Below are positions 31,883 to 44,892 of a DNA stretch of 64,000 nt, piece by piece. This DNA comes from Actinostola sp. cb2023. Taxonomy: Eukaryota > Cnidaria > Anthozoa > Actiniaria > Actinostolidae. A program made the translations under genes and the position numbers. The stretch is taken from contig JAUJYZ010000773.1 of NCBI GenBank assembly GCA_033675265.1, positions 322,001-386,000 on the forward strand, written 5' to 3'. Positions within the stretch are counted from its first letter, which is position 1; each line of letters opens with the position of its first letter. The notes below the pieces were generated by a model, which was given only the letters and a program-made list of their open reading frames with translations, did not search any database and was not told the origin of the DNA.

Positions 31883-32343
31883 ATTATTAATACGAATAAT
31901 AATAAAATAATTATAATATAGTGGAAGAAGAAGAAGTCATAATAGTCATTCATTGTTGTATTTGTCACTGAATTCTCTCCAAGTTCTTTCTATTACTTTC
32001 ATTCTATATTGTAACTTATATCAGGGAGCCGGTATTTTGGCACAAAAACGTCCATTTCTAGCTTGTTTTATTTACAATAAGTCTATTTTAGTTTCAACAA
32101 GCAATCTCTTTTGCTCCCCGCGTAGTGACTGTCATGTTGTGTGGAATCGCAAGGAGAACTGAACGTAACTGTCTTATCTCTAGAACTTCTAACAACACCG
32201 TTACTGTTCGACCGTCTTTGAGTCTACTGCCAGTTCAGCTATTAACTCTTCAAGTTAAGCCATAACATTTTGACATTTCGGGTTTGATGGCTTTTGTTTC
32301 ACAGTAAGGAATCGTTTTTATTTGAATCGTAGAGTAAACAACC

Positions 32344-33551
32344 CAGGGGCGGATCCAGGATTTTTTTAAACAGGGGTTGTAGTGGTATGAGCGGCAAAGC
32401 CGCGAACATGTAGGGGGGTTTGGGGGCATGCTCCCCCAGAAAAATTTGAAATCTACAAGCTCTGAAATGCAATTTTTAGAGATCTGGAGTTAATTGTTTT
32501 ATTAACACAAAAACACTCTATTTTCAGTAAAATTTTTGCCGACTCGGTTTATTCAACATCCAGCAAGGAGATTAAAGAGAAAGATACATTGAAATATTGA
32601 CTGTATAGCAATAAAAATTTCGTGTGTACACACACATATAACTGCCATTGATATACACCTATTCCAAATATCGTTGTCCGGGTAGAAAGCAACAAGCAAG
32701 AAGCTGACTACCGCAAAGGACATTGGGAATCTCCTAATTAATTTATTTATCCGTGGTACTTGAGAAGTTATCCCTACGAGCGTTGAATAGCAATCATTTG
32801 GTACTATTCGGCCATTTGAAAATGCATGTTGTCAAAATGTTTACGGATGAATAAATGAATAAGGAGAAAGTCCCATTGCCCTTTGCGGTCGTCAGCTTCT
32901 TGCTTGTTGCTTTCGGCGGGCACAACGATTTTTGGAATAGGTGTGTATTTCAAAACAGAAAAGCAATGCAGCAAACGATCGCTACAAACATTCAAACCAA
33001 AGTCGACTAGAGTCTTGAAGGCCTTCATAAACTCCTTCCAAGAAAAATATAGCCGATTTCCATAGCAACGACCACATTTTATTCCCCCGTGAGAGTCAAA
33101 AAGACAGAGGAGTCATTAAGGAGTCATAGCAAGATCATTGTTATTTCACTCTTATGGCTTATCAGAGAGAACTATATTGGGCATTAGCATACAAGTTGCG
33201 TCTCCATCTCCATCATACCTCCCTGCATAAACTGAACCTTTTGACGCTAAACAAGGCAGGTTATTTCAGTTATCAGTCAAACCGTCCTGGAAGTAGCCTG
33301 ATTTTCAGACGGTCCGTGGTCCTCCGCTCTCGCTATCTAGCAGACGACTATCTGAAAATCAGGCTACCCTCGAAGTCGAATGGTCGTGCAAACAACATGA
33401 ATGAATTATATTAATTATATTATTCTTACGAGAGGGAGAGAGCTGAAAGTGCAAGAGGGACCTCACTATGGACAGACATACTAAACAAGTATAACAAACA
33501 TCCATAGGGGGGGTTGCAACCCCCAGAACCTTCCCCCTGGATCCGCCACTG
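32344..33551. mobile_element. hAT-like element with nested foldback
   Basis: Ends CAGGGGCGGATCCAGG and CCTGGATCCGCCACTG. A nested inverted repeat at 32684-32925 has arms of about 55 bp (AGCAACAAGCAAGAAGCTGA). No transposase. Confidence 0.65.
33288..33366. repeat. Short hairpin
   Basis: AGCCTGATTTTCAGA and complement, 18-bp arms, inside the hAT-like element. Confidence 0.8.
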
Positions 33552-33625
33552 CAACCCGACCGCAATGAAGAAAGTACCAGATAAAAATGAACAACTCGAG
33601 CATATGAATAATGCAATCCATGAAA

Positions 33626-33797
33626 GTCAGCGGGTATGTAGCGCGGCCGACGTTTGAACTAAAAACATTTCTCCACAATCTTCGAGGGAAAACGGCGCGT
33701 ATACTTGGAGGGAGTTTTGTCTACAGTTTCTTAACCTCTTCTCAAGAAAAACAAAACAGAGAAAGAAAATGTCGAGAGTCAGTTATAAATGAAGGTA
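33626..33797 (+). CDS. Possible first exon upstream of the GPCR
   Basis: ATG at 33626, 57 codons ending ESVINEG at a donor (GAAG|GTAATT). It could be a small gene or a 5'UTR exon of the GPCR. No homology recognised. Confidence 0.25.
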
Positions 33798-33890
33798 ATT
33801 TGATGAGATTTTGAAACTCATTTTTGACGTTTCATCTCGGCCTTTTTTGAGAAAACTATTCAATTGTAGTAATGAGAGAGCACTTCGAGC

Positions 33891-34348
33891 ACCTTATTAT
33901 AGGAAATTAACGAAGCATCTTTAACGCGAATTCAAAAAATCCGCGTTAATTTTATGCATCTTAATTTACGTCGTTGTTAATTGAAATCACACTATTTTAC
34001 ATCATCGTTATTTAAAGACACCTTTATTTCCATCAAAGGCATTAGAAGACGCCAAGACGGGATGCATTCCATCCCTGGACCCATTCGTTGAATAGTGACT
34101 GTAGTTTAGTGACTGGGCCGATTGAACTGATACTTTTGTTGGCATAGAAATACTTTGCTGATGTAGAAATTATTACAAATAAAGCATCAAATTCGCGTTA
34201 ATTAAATGTATGTAAACATAACTTTTCGAAAATTCGCGTTAATTAAATATATATAAACATAACTTTTCGAAAATTCGCGTTAATTAGATAACGCGTACAT
34301 TTTGTTCGCGTTGTTAAAATGCTTCCTTAATTTCCTATAATAAAGGTA
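33891..34348. mobile_element. MITE with CCTTATTATAGG ends
   Basis: Termini CCTTATTATAGGAAATTAA and complement; internal copies of CGCGTTAATT. Target duplication unclear. Confidence 0.75.
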
Positions 34349-34349
34349 A

Positions 34350-35400
34350 TGTGGTTTGTGTGGGTGCCGGTGAGTACTACTGAAGTAATACTTAGGTCAG
34401 TAGTCATCGCTACAACAATAAGGAGGCAAGTAAGGTAAGAGTAAAGACGTTAAATTACAAGCACGGAACTGTAGATTTGCATAATAACATTGCCCGGAAT
34501 CAGGACTGGAAAATCTCCTGATGATAAAGAAGTAAGCCAGCAATGGAGCATAGTTAGTTTACCATCATAACAGTTATTTATGAGACTTGGTTAGTCAATG
34601 TTCTATTTGTATAGGTTCTACCGTATTCAAATACTCAGTATATCATGGCAAGACGGATGGCATTGACCGTAACTAAGAATCCCTGGTCTAAAAACACTGA
34701 CTTCACTTGCTGTCATTGTCGCACTCCGGCAAATGCTCATTACCACAAAATGAGTGATTGTAAAGCTTTAGCGCATTTACTTCTATTTAATGATATAATT
34801 TACTTTGATATTCAAGTCATTTTCAGTCTTTTATTAACCGTTTTGTCTGACTTTCTCTATCTAACAATGCGAGTCCTATCGTTAAATTTTTTGAGGTTCA
34901 CACTGAAGGCTTTTGATTGGCTAGTTTATACACCACAAACCGTGGGAGTTCAGCTATCATGTTGACCACCAACAGCGAACTAACAAGGCCACCACTGTTG
35001 TCCAATTGCTGTACAAGATAGACATCTTTTCTATACTAATAGAAAACTACATTAATGGCTTTATTATCCTGTTTTAAAACCGAAAAAATATACAACAAAC
35101 ACTGAGCTGAAAGCTATTAATATTTGATCATATTTTGTCATGCAATGCAAATCATTGGCAAACTTAGCTTGATGTGCGGTAAATTAAAGAACGTGATTTT
35201 CAGGCGGGAAAACCAGGCAGTTTTCTCTCGTAGATATATAACTACTTTTAACATTCAATTCTGGCGGACAATTTGAAAGACTACAGCACCATGCTATGAC
35301 ACTAAGTATGAATAAGATAAGATGACTACTGTAAAGGCATGGGTAACAAACAATAGGGACCATTTTTGCGCTGTCAATACTCCAATAGGTAATCCAAAAA
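34350..35400. other. GPCR upstream region
   Basis: An acceptor-like site (TATTTGTATAG) near 34613 and an open frame at 34645-34965 with a C-x2-C motif, not convincing as a gene. Ends in a G run of about 25 at 35404. Confidence 0.4.
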
Positions 35401-35579
35401 AGGAGGGGGGGGGGGGGGGGGGGGGGGAATTCAAATATCCCCCTCTAGTTCTATATATACTCTAGTAAAATAGCCACACTGTGAGAAGTCTGTTCAAGAT
35501 ATTACTTAATGGCTGCTGTTTCTCATTATATAGTCAACCTTATCATCTCATGATTGTATTTCTATCGTTTATATTTCAG

Positions 35580-37394
35580 TTGATCTTCGGCATCACAGCA
35601 CAAGTGAACTGCTTGCTCGGAACTCAACACGTAACTGAACCGATCAATCTTGGCCGGCAATCAGTTGGTTGCATATTCATTACAGATGTGGATGTGGAAA
35701 ACAAGTTGGTGATATCTTTGGCTACAATCTACCAGCAGAGGGGAGCTGAAGGGTTCACCTAGCGCTTTGTACGTCAGTCAGTTGTATTCAGTCAACAAAG
35801 TATTTAAAGGTCACACTAAGAGTCTTGGAACTCGAAGCATTTGGTACTGTACTGATGGAGAAAAACATGTCATCTACTCTGAACTCTAGTGTACCGTTGT
35901 TTGTATCTACTGAAACACTTCCCATCAAAATCACCAAACTCATCGCTTATACGTTGGTGTTTATTATCGGTGTAGTTGGCAATGCACTAGTGTTTCGTAT
36001 GGTTGTACGAAGACGAAAACTACAGACAGTAAGCAACTACCTGATTTGTAATCTAGCTGCTGCAGACATTGCTGTTTTGACTATCAATTTACCATTTCGT
36101 CTCGCTTACCAAGAGAACGCGTACATTTGGCCATTTGGATGGTTTTTGTGCAAGATTATTCCAATGTTAACCTATCTGTTCATCACGGCTTCTTCTGCAA
36201 CACTCGTAATCATGGCACTTGACCAGCATAGAGCCGTTGTGCATCCATTGAAAAAACGTCTGACTATCACCCAAACTAAGGTTGTCATAGCGATGGTATG
36301 GTGTGCTTCTGCTATCATTACATTGCCACTGAATTTCTATCTACAACTGGTCTATCAAAAAGGAAACCCCGTATGTACGGATGTGTGGCCAAGTTTACTC
36401 TTTGAACAGTGCTATTTTGTGCTACTGTTCTTTCTGCAGTATATTCTTCCCATGTCTGTCATCATAGCTTTCTATGCGCATGTCTGTTTGAATCTAAATC
36501 GACCAAGTTTGGGACTATCTTTGGCACAGAGTTTATTGCACACCAGAGAAAAAAGAAATAAAAAGGTAACGAAGTCTGTTATTTTTCATCTAGTTTTGTT
36601 ATTTTGTTATTTTTTATTTTTTTATTTTATTGAAGAATCAGGCACCGAGTAACGTACAATCGGGTTGCCTTTCTCCAGTATTTGTATGTCTAGACGAGTT
36701 AAAGTGACTGTAATATTTAGGTAGATTTACTTCATTGGCGAGTTTAAACCACAGAAACCACGGACCTCCAGCGGCTCTATGCATTACAATATTTGCGATT
36801 AGAAAAACTTCAAATTAACATTTGTAAGGGAGGGAAACTACTCAGAAGAAAACAAAAACAATAGTTTCACTAAATCTAATGTCGTTGTAATTAGATTTTA
36901 AGCATTTCGCCCTGAAGATGTGCGCTTAGCCCAAAAACTTGGCAGTTTTTCATTGCTGAAAACTTAGGCCGGAGGATACAAAATTGTTGTCAATTGTTTC
37001 ACTGCAATATCCATTTGCGGTTAATATTAAACGGCGGCGCGAGAACCGCACGTTGTCACTGCGGTCAATCTCGTTTACCTGCTATTGGCTGAATAAAAAA
37101 ACTCTCAAAAGGAAATTAAAAATTGATTAAAAAAATGTTCACCTAAAATTCAATGGACCACTTTCGATATATGTTCTACTTGTCATGTGGAAAGATATCA
37201 GTGCGAGGCTCCGGGGAATGATTTTGTTTTTTTACGAATCAGTGAGTATTATTCCCCGGAACCTCGCTCTGAAACTATTGTGCGCAATAATAATAATAAT
37301 TATTATTATTAATAATAATAAGAATAAGAATAAGAATAAGATTAATAATAATAATAATAATAATAGTAGTAGTAATAATAATAATAATAATAAT

Positions 37395-37461
<67 letters not shown>

Positions 37462-39111
37462 GTAATAATAATAATAATAGTAATAATATTTAATAACTAG
37501 CAACTAGTGAAGCATATATCGAAAGCGACTATTTTCGACTCACTGACACGAATTCCACACTACAGACCGTGTGGTGCATTATGGGCCGGTTAGATAGATG
37601 TAGAGACCGTTTATAGAGAAATCTATTCAATAGAAGAACAGCCATCAAAAGCCTCGACAGACAATAGATAGCTATAACGTTATTATCACGCACTTTGCAT
37701 TGTGGTAAGCTTACAATCCTACTGGTAATCAGTTCACGACTCGTACAATAATTAGGACGGACTGTACCACAATGCTTTGCGCGCAGGAGCCACTACATTA
37801 GACTGTCCGTTATGGAACTATCATCTAAGGAATATGACTGTACTGATGATTATAGTTCGTTCTGCCATACAAAGTATCCTATCCTAAGATAACAATGCGT
37901 TTATCATTTGTAGATGTGATTAAAACTGATGTGGGCTCGCAAAGGATTATGGTAAAACGTGAAGCCGCCATTTTTTTCTGTACACTTTACGACATAACAT
38001 GCAAAATCAGTTAAAAGAGGTTGTCATTCTAGATATCACTAAGACCGTTATGTGAGTAGTGATGACTACTAAACCATAAAAAAAACAATGATAAACGAGG
38101 CGGCCTTTCCAGCAAGACAGATTACACGTCAAATTGTTTATTCAAGTGATTGGGTGAATAGCAAAGGCCAGGTCAGAAGAGCTTGTACAATGTGGTCTCG
38201 ATTAGAGTAGTGACAATCAATCAATCAATTTATTCCTCAGTATTTCGGGTGCCCCTCTACTAGAGCAGGCTATACCACAGGTAGCCCAAGCTCACCATTT
38301 GAAGCTTTATATAGAGATTGTGCAGTGTAAATTTATTAAAAATCGAAAATACGATAAATCGATTAAAACTAAGCGAGTTATAGCTGTGTGAATTTTACCC
38401 TATGGTGAAACAGCTATAACTCGCTTAGTTTTAATCGTAGCGACACCAAATTTTCCCCAAAGTTAAATAAACTCACAAAGAACAACTACAATCAATTTAA
38501 AAACGATTGATCGTATTTTCGATTTTTAATAAATTTACACTGCACAATCTCTATATAAAGCTTCAAATGGTGAGCTTGGGCTACCTGTGGCTATACTGAG
38601 GACTTGATTGTGGAGTGTTCTAGCGAAACATGCTTTCCTAATCTCAGCTTTATCATTTACTATATGGCTCATTTATCGGCTATTTTGTCCTCAGGTCATA
38701 AAAATGCTGATTGTCATCGTGGCTGTAAATGCTGTGCTAACATTACCATATCACGTGACATGGCTTCTCACCGTATTTGGACATCCTCATTCCATTGTGA
38801 AGAAATTCTGCGTCCTGTTGGTGATAGCAACAAGTGCGGCGCATCCCATAATATACGGCACACTAAACGAAGACTTCGCTAAAGGCTTCCGAAGCTACAG
38901 TAAATACTTACAATGTATCAGGAAACAAGCAACAATGTACAGCGAAACATTACGAAATCATTCACGACAGACTTCTAACTTTGTGGCCAGAAGTTCACTT
39001 TCTCACTCGTCGTCAAACCCAGTGTACTGTGTTGATAGACACCGTAAAGACAGTTTGATCATGGCTGTCGAAGAGATCATCATGGTGGAGGAATATGAAA
39101 CATGTGTATGA
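35580..39111 (+). CDS. Rhodopsin-class GPCR, neuropeptide-receptor type (two coding exons)
   Basis: The exon from acceptor TATATTTCAG (35579) holds 5'UTR and coding 35855-36565; the second exon is 38695-39111. Phase 0 splice (AAAAAG|GTAACG ... TCCTCAG|GTC) gives 375 aa. The N terminus has NMS and NSS glycosylation sites. Seen: GN in TM1 (N43), LAAAD in TM2 (D71), the TM3 cysteine C99 with a cysteine in loop 2, TM6 with LTLPYH instead of CWxP, TM7 HPIIY instead of NPxxY, and helix 8. The DRY motif reads DQH (123-125), so Arg3.50 is missing. The family signals peptides or amines through G proteins at the cell surface; loop and TM4 sequence suggest an NPY/galanin/QRFP-like neighbourhood, ligand unknown. 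The stop codon lies in the first unit of a minisatellite. Confidence 0.9.
35855..36565 (+). CDS. GPCR coding exon 1 (TM1-TM5)
   Basis: 237 codons from ATG to the donor after REKRNKK. An upstream in-frame TTG is not needed; this ATG precedes a normal extracellular tail. Confidence 0.9.
36570..38270 (+). other. GPCR intron
   Basis: Non-coding. Contains a hairpin at 37200-37275 (GCGAGGCTCCGGGGAAT), an AAT microsatellite at 37285-37492 and a degraded inverted repeat near 37690-37785. Confidence 0.7.
38276..38589. mobile_element. CACAGG-type foldback element
   Basis: Ends CACAGGTAGCCCAAGCTCAC and complement. Flanked by the 7-bp duplication GCTATAC (38269-38275 and 38590-38596). Almost the whole element pairs with itself, with an inner stem around CTAAGCGAGTTATAGCTGT. 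It lies 105 bp before GPCR exon 2. Confidence 0.85.
38695..39111 (+). CDS. GPCR coding exon 2 (TM6-C terminus)
   Basis: 138 codons and stop, starting VIKMLIVIVAVNAVLTLPYH. Ser-rich tail. Confidence 0.9.
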   Translation, partial: VIKMLIVIVAVNAVLTLPYHVTWLLTVFGHPHSIVKKFCVLLVIATSAAHPIIYGTLNEDFAKGFRSYSKYLQCIRKQATMYSETLRNHSRQTSNFVARSSLSHSSSNPVYCVDRHRKDSLIMAVEEIIMVEEYETCV

Positions 39112-40686
39112 TAGATAAACCACAGGGAACCCAGACAGTGTATGATAGATAAACCACAGGCAACCCAGACAACAGTGTATGATAGATAAACCACAGGTTA
39201 CCCAGACAGTGTATGATAGATAAACCACAGGTTACCCAGATAGTGTATGATAGATAAACCACAGGGAACCCAGACAGTGTATGATAGATGAACCACGGGT
39301 TACCCAGATAGTGTATGATAGATAAACCACAGGGAACCCAGACAGTGTATGATAGATAAACCACAGGGAACCCAAACAGTGTATGATAGATAAACCACAG
39401 GGGACCCAGATAGTGTATGATAGATAAACCACAGGGAACCCAGATAGTGTATGATAGATAAACCACAGGGGACCCAGATAGTGTATGATAGATAAACCAC
39501 AGGGGACCCAGATAGTGTATGATAGATAAACCACAGGGAACCCAGACAGTGTATGATAGATAAACCACAGGGAACCCAGACAGTGTATGATAGATAAACC
39601 ACAGGGAACCCAGACAACAATGTATGATAGATAAACCACAGGGAACCCAGACAACAATGTATGATAGATAAACCACAGGGAACCCAGACAGTGTATGATA
39701 GATAAACCACAGGGAACCCAGACAGTGTATGATAGATAAACCACAGGGAACCCAGACAACAATGTATGATAGATAAACCACAGGGAACCCAGACAACAAT
39801 GTATGATAGATAAACCACAGGGAACCCAGACAGTGTATGATAGATAAACCACAGGGAACCCAGACAGTGTATGATAGATGAACCACAGGGAACCCAGACA
39901 GTGTATGATAGATAAACCACAGGGAACCCAGAGAGTGTATGATAGATAAACCACAGGTTACCCAGACAGTGTATGATAGATAAACCACAGGTTACCCAGA
40001 CAGTGTATGATAGATGAACCACAGGGAACCCAGACAGTGTATGATAGATAACCCACAGGGAACCCAGACAACAATGTATGATAGATAAACCACAGGGAAC
40101 CCAGACAGTGTATGATAGATAACCCACAGGGAACCCAGACAGTGTATGATAGATATACCACAGGGAACCCAGACAGTGTATGATAGATAAACCACAGGGA
40201 ACCCAGACAGTGTATGATAGATATACCACAGGGAACCCAGACAGTGTATGATAGATAAACCACAGGGAACCCAGACAGTGTATGATAGATAAACCACAGG
40301 GAACCCAGACAGTGTATGATAGATATACCACAGGGAACCCAGACAGTGTATGATAGATAAACCACAGGGAACCCAGACAGTGTATGATAGATAAACCACA
40401 GGGAACCCAGACAGTGTATGATAGATATACCACAGGGAACCCAGACAGTGTATGATAGATAAACCACAGGGAACACAGATAGTGTATGATAGATAAACCA
40501 CAGGGAACCCAGACAGTGTATGATAGATGAACCACAGGGAACCCAGACAGTGTATGATAGATGAACCACAGGGAACTCAGACAGTGTATGATAGATAAAC
40601 CACAGGGAACCCAGACAGTGTATGATAGATAAACCACAGGGAACCCAGACAGTGTATGATAGATAAACCACAGGGAACCCAGACAG
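39098..40686. repeat. 34-bp minisatellite at the GPCR stop codon
   Basis: About 46 units of CCACAGGGAACCCAGACAGT plus GTATGATAGATAAA, some with a 3-bp insertion. GTATGA of the first unit supplies the GPCR's last sense codon and stop. Minus-strand frames are free of stops and spurious. Confidence 0.97.
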
Positions 40687-40700
40687 TTGCGTGCAGGGTT

Positions 40701-40788
40701 AAGGCCCAGACACACACGATGCAACTTTTCTTGCAACTGTTGCTCACAACGGTGGAAGAAAAGTTGCATCGTGTGCCCGAGCCTTTAG
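40701..40788. repeat. Small foldback
   Basis: Arms CACACGATGCAACTTTTCTT and complement around a 20-bp loop. Confidence 0.85.
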
Positions 40789-40841
40789 TCTTAGCAATCT
40801 TACCACTTGGCCAACTTTGATTCTACCACTGGAAGCCCGAT

Positions 40842-41165
40842 CTTGCATACAGCTAATTCAGAAAACGTTGTCGGCGATCGACTTCAAGCCTACGCGACTA
40901 GACCGAAAAGGAGCATGGGTAAAAATCAACGAGTCCATAAATACACTAGAAAAAAGGAACGTCTCTCACGGAATATGAATCATATCTGCTTCTGTCAGTT
41001 CCTTGTTTTAAAACGCGTAGGCATACATTTACAGATTCACCTTCCATTGTCACCAAATACGAAAAACATGCAAGTGAATTATCATATCTACCCATACTCC
41101 CTTTCGGTCTAGTCGCGTAGGCTTGAAGTCGATCGCCGACAACGTTTTCTGAATTAGCTGTATAC
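40842..41165. repeat. Foldback with 75-bp near-perfect arms
   Basis: Arms CAGCTAATTCAGAAAACGTT and on, about 170 bp apart. Both strands therefore show the same open-frame fragment. Confidence 0.9.
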
Positions 41166-41169
41166 AGGG

Positions 41170-41850
41170 AATCCCGGCACACATTTGACACAGGGATCCC
41201 AAAGACACAAAATTACGTGCTGCATAGTAACAAAGCTAACATTAAATGTTCATTAGACCGTGTAATCAGGCCGCGTACTCTAAATACATGACAAGCTAAA
41301 ACATGCATGCTGGACGTAATAACATGTAAAAATGTAATAATATGTCAAATGTAATCGTCCATTCATGTTCCAGTAAAAGATTACGTATCTGAATACGCGA
41401 GCTATGGGACCGTTGCCATGGGATCACGTGCTAACAAACGAGATATAGGCACGTACGAAACCACGTACGATAAACTCACTTTCGCCGCCAAAACTGGGTT
41501 CTAATATTTTGAGATGGAACGATTTATTTTATCTTTCTAATCTAAAATGGAAATGAATTCTTTCTCTAAATTTAGCTTGTGTTTGGACGTGCATACCGCC
41601 TGTGTGAGGCCTTTGTAGCCATGGGAACGTACAATTAAGTTTTTCCATTCTCTTGCGCACTTTGTCCTTAGGATCAACCTGATTCTATAAGCCTGATTAT
41701 TGTAGATTATCAATCTAGATGCTTTGACGTTCAAGATATAAGATAGATAAAACAAAACTAGTCCAGAACTAGGCTCGATGTATCTCCTGGGCAATCAGTT
41801 TATGGTACGAATCTATTTGTACAAAACTATTCCCGCTAAGTTAATGGTTA
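41170..41850. other. Intergenic DNA, nothing recognised
   Basis: No exon, array or inverted repeat that I can support. Confidence 0.5.
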
Positions 41851-42214
41851 TTCAGCGTTATTGGTGAGATAATCACTTAGATTTTCAGCTCTTTTCTTTC
41901 TTTGAAAACATTTCCATTGTCTGATTGTTTTATATGTCAATCCTTCAGTTGTTGTATCTCCGTCCACCTCAGTATCAGAATAAAACACACTTTATCGCAA
42001 CGCCATTGCATGTAACTGATATGGCAGGAGACTTTTGTTTGGTAGCTTCTCAAGGGAAATAATTTATTAGAGTAATGAGTACTTTTCATTACTGGCTTAT
42101 TTTAATTTCTGGATTATGAGATTAAGATGCATGTATATGTAGCTAACTTATAATTATGACTAGCGAATACGGCCATGGAAAGTAGTGAGTTATTTGTCTT
42201 ACTGAACACTCACA

Positions 42215-44570
42215 ATGTTCTTCAAATCTAAGCTACAAACGTTTCAGTTCGTCCATCAAACAACTTCCATCGACGGGGCTGAGAAGAGAAATGAGCTGGA
42301 GCTCAAACTTCTTCATACTAAAATGAAGTTTTTCGACTCGGAACAACGAACAGTACGCAAGGAGTTGGTAGAGATCAAGAAAGAAAAATACTCCAGAACT
42401 TTTCTACACATCTTCGCGTCACATTGACGACGAAAGGCTCAATCACTCAAGGTACCTTGATGTCGTGGTATCAACAACGAGAAAACAAACTGCAAAAGAC
42501 GAAAACAACAATGGAAAACAAGCTAGACAAACACGCCATAAACACAAGAAATCGACCTTTATTGGCGATTGTAAAGACTTTCCGCAGAAGGCTTTGCTCA
42601 GCGCTTCTGGAGTTGAACGAACAATCTCATCCATGAAAAATGCTTTAATGTCTGTAAACACATCATTTTCTCTCGGTAAGATAGTGAGAGTAAGTTGTCC
42701 TGCTGAACTCGAGGAAAAAGTAAATGCTTTGTCCCGAAGAAACTCCGTTGCTATTGGGACTGGGATTGCTGGTAAACTATCGGAACGCGAACATTTGCAG
42801 AATAGTTTAGTACGAAATGATAGCGAATATGGATGTTTGAGAATATCTTCCTTTACACCAGCACTCCGCAGACCCAATAACTTACTTAACTTATTCAAGC
42901 AACCAATGTCTGTTCCACTCAATAACCTCGAGGCATTTCGTGAACTGGACGAGCAGGAAGAAGATACAGCACCAGGAGATGTAAACAAAGATGTCATCTC
43001 CAGCGTGAATGATAACAATTACTCCCTCAATGAGGATCATGATACATCTGTTATCACGAGACACAATGAACCATTTAATCTTGACTACACAAGTGAAGAT
43101 TCACAGGATTACAGTTCTGTAGAAAATAATGCTGGTGAGAAATTCAATACTTCAGACGTGGAAGTCGATCTTGAAGAACTTTTGAATGAACAGAAAAGTG
43201 ATGTTGAAGATGAAAGCTACGAGAATTGCGAGGACCAAGATGATGATCTGTTTTATGACGAGGACAGCAAGCAGGACGATGAAGCACAACACAATGTAGA
43301 AACGTTTACAAACAACTCAACGAAAACAGAATTAGTTCAAAAACTAAAACCTTTCGTATCTCAACCTTCTAAGACGTCCAAGAAGCCCCAAAGATTCAGG
43401 AAAATCGCAATTGCAATTGCAGTGTCCTCGAGGAGAAGCCAAGAGAGATGCGAAATAGATACACTAACAAAAGGTATGGCCAGAAAACAAGTTTCATCTG
43501 CTCCATCGTCCATGGAAAACATTTACCAACCTTCACGACGAGAAAACTCCACACATCGTCTTCTAGTGACTAGAAGATCATCCGAAAGCGATTGCAGATG
43601 TGGCGGGAAAACAGATGCACAAATAGAACAGTCCAAACGTCATGCGGAAGTTGAAACACAACACAATGTAGAAACGTTTACAAACAACTCAACGAAAACA
43701 GAATTAGCTCAAAAACTTTTCGTCTCTCAACCTCCCACGAGGTCCAAGAAGCCCCGAAGCGACTCGTCCAATTTTCGGAGTGAAGTAACTGCAGAAAAAA
43801 GAACACATCAGCAAGTATCTACGAATCTATCTCAGATAGAAACCAAGATAATTACGACAACAAACAGCATTTCTAGGATTCCTACAGCAGGTATTCCAGA
43901 AAAAAGTCTAGAAAAACCCAAAGCATCATCAACAAAGAACTTATCTAATCAGCAAGATGGTTTATCTACCTTCTGTCTGATTGGTGCAAAAGCTACAAAC
44001 CACCGAATGCACGGTTCCATAGAGTTCAAGAGTGAAGAAAGTCCTGTTTGCAGTAACTTATTCACTAACAAAAGGCTGACAGATCGAGAGCAGCAAAACG
44101 ATCCGGGTAGAATCTCCAGGTTTTCAACATCGTCAACTGAGACGTTAGTCGACTTATCGGTTTCTGAGGAATCTGTCCTCAGACAGGCTTTCTTGAAGAG
44201 ATTGGAAATCCAAGAATCAGCTGGAAAAGCACTCAAACTTTCAAGGCATCACTTTGGTGATGCTAAGGAAGTACCACAGACTCGAACTAACCCCTTTAGA
44301 ACGTTAGCTGCAAGACTTCATGAAGGCCGAGAAAATACCAGGAATACTGCAGGTATCAAAATACACGACCTGGGTACAGGTTCAAGAAAATGGAAAAGGT
44401 ACATGAGAAGGAACAGTGTAGAAATGGAAGGGATGCTAAATAGTATAACGAATGTGACAGACTGTAGATATTTACGATATGGTCGAGAACAAACGCAAGT
44501 CATCAGGGAAAACCCCAGGGGACAAAATGCCTTGGGGAAAACCCAATGGAATAAAATTAAACAGGTGTAA
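42215..44570 (+). pseudogene. Acidic low-complexity protein gene, frameshifted copy
   Basis: Same gene as 48183-50513. An extra T in the run at 42400-42403 (TTTT, against TTT in copy 2) breaks the frame after about 62 codons; the rest stays open as a 701-codon frame from 42465. A segment around QHNVETFTNNSTKTELVQKL is duplicated inside this copy and replaces part of the sequence found in copy 2. A deletion of about 38 bp removes the normal stop, so the frame runs into the satellite (ending LGKTQWNKIKQV). It may be a pseudogene or a base-call error. No known domain. Confidence 0.7.
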
Positions 44571-44662
44571 TACCTTGGGGGAAAACCCAAGAGGACAAGA
44601 ATGCCTTGAGGAAAACCCAATAGGATAAAATTAAACAGGTGTAACACCTTGGGGGAAAACCC
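44500..44662 (+). repeat. Short G-run minisatellite (copy 1)
   Basis: Two to three units of the repeat seen in full at 50555-53085, between gene and poly(A) signal. Confidence 0.9.
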
Positions 44663-44886
44663 CCGTGTTGGATCTGAATATTTAGTAGCCCCCAATTATA
44701 CTAGTGTTGGCAATATATCAAGTACTATATCATTGACATCATATAATATATTATCATATTCACTTATTACGAGATCTATACGGAGTTATGGCCCAGTTTA
44801 TTATGGACCAAGCCGTGTGTGCATAGAGTGTACAACATAAAAAACCTGTTATATTTGCTCATTAATTTTTGCGTGTTTTCTTTTTC

Positions 44887-44892
44887 AATAAA
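44887..44892 (+). promoter_or_regulatory. Poly(A) signal, copy 1
   Basis: AATAAA followed by A-rich sequence; the same position in copy 2 is 53311. Confidence 0.7.

Noticed and set aside
39080..40769. Minus-strand frames of up to 489 codons
   Set aside because: Translation of the 34-bp array (cycle VVYLSYTVWVPCGLSIIH); all three frames are open because the unit lacks stops and is not a multiple of 3.
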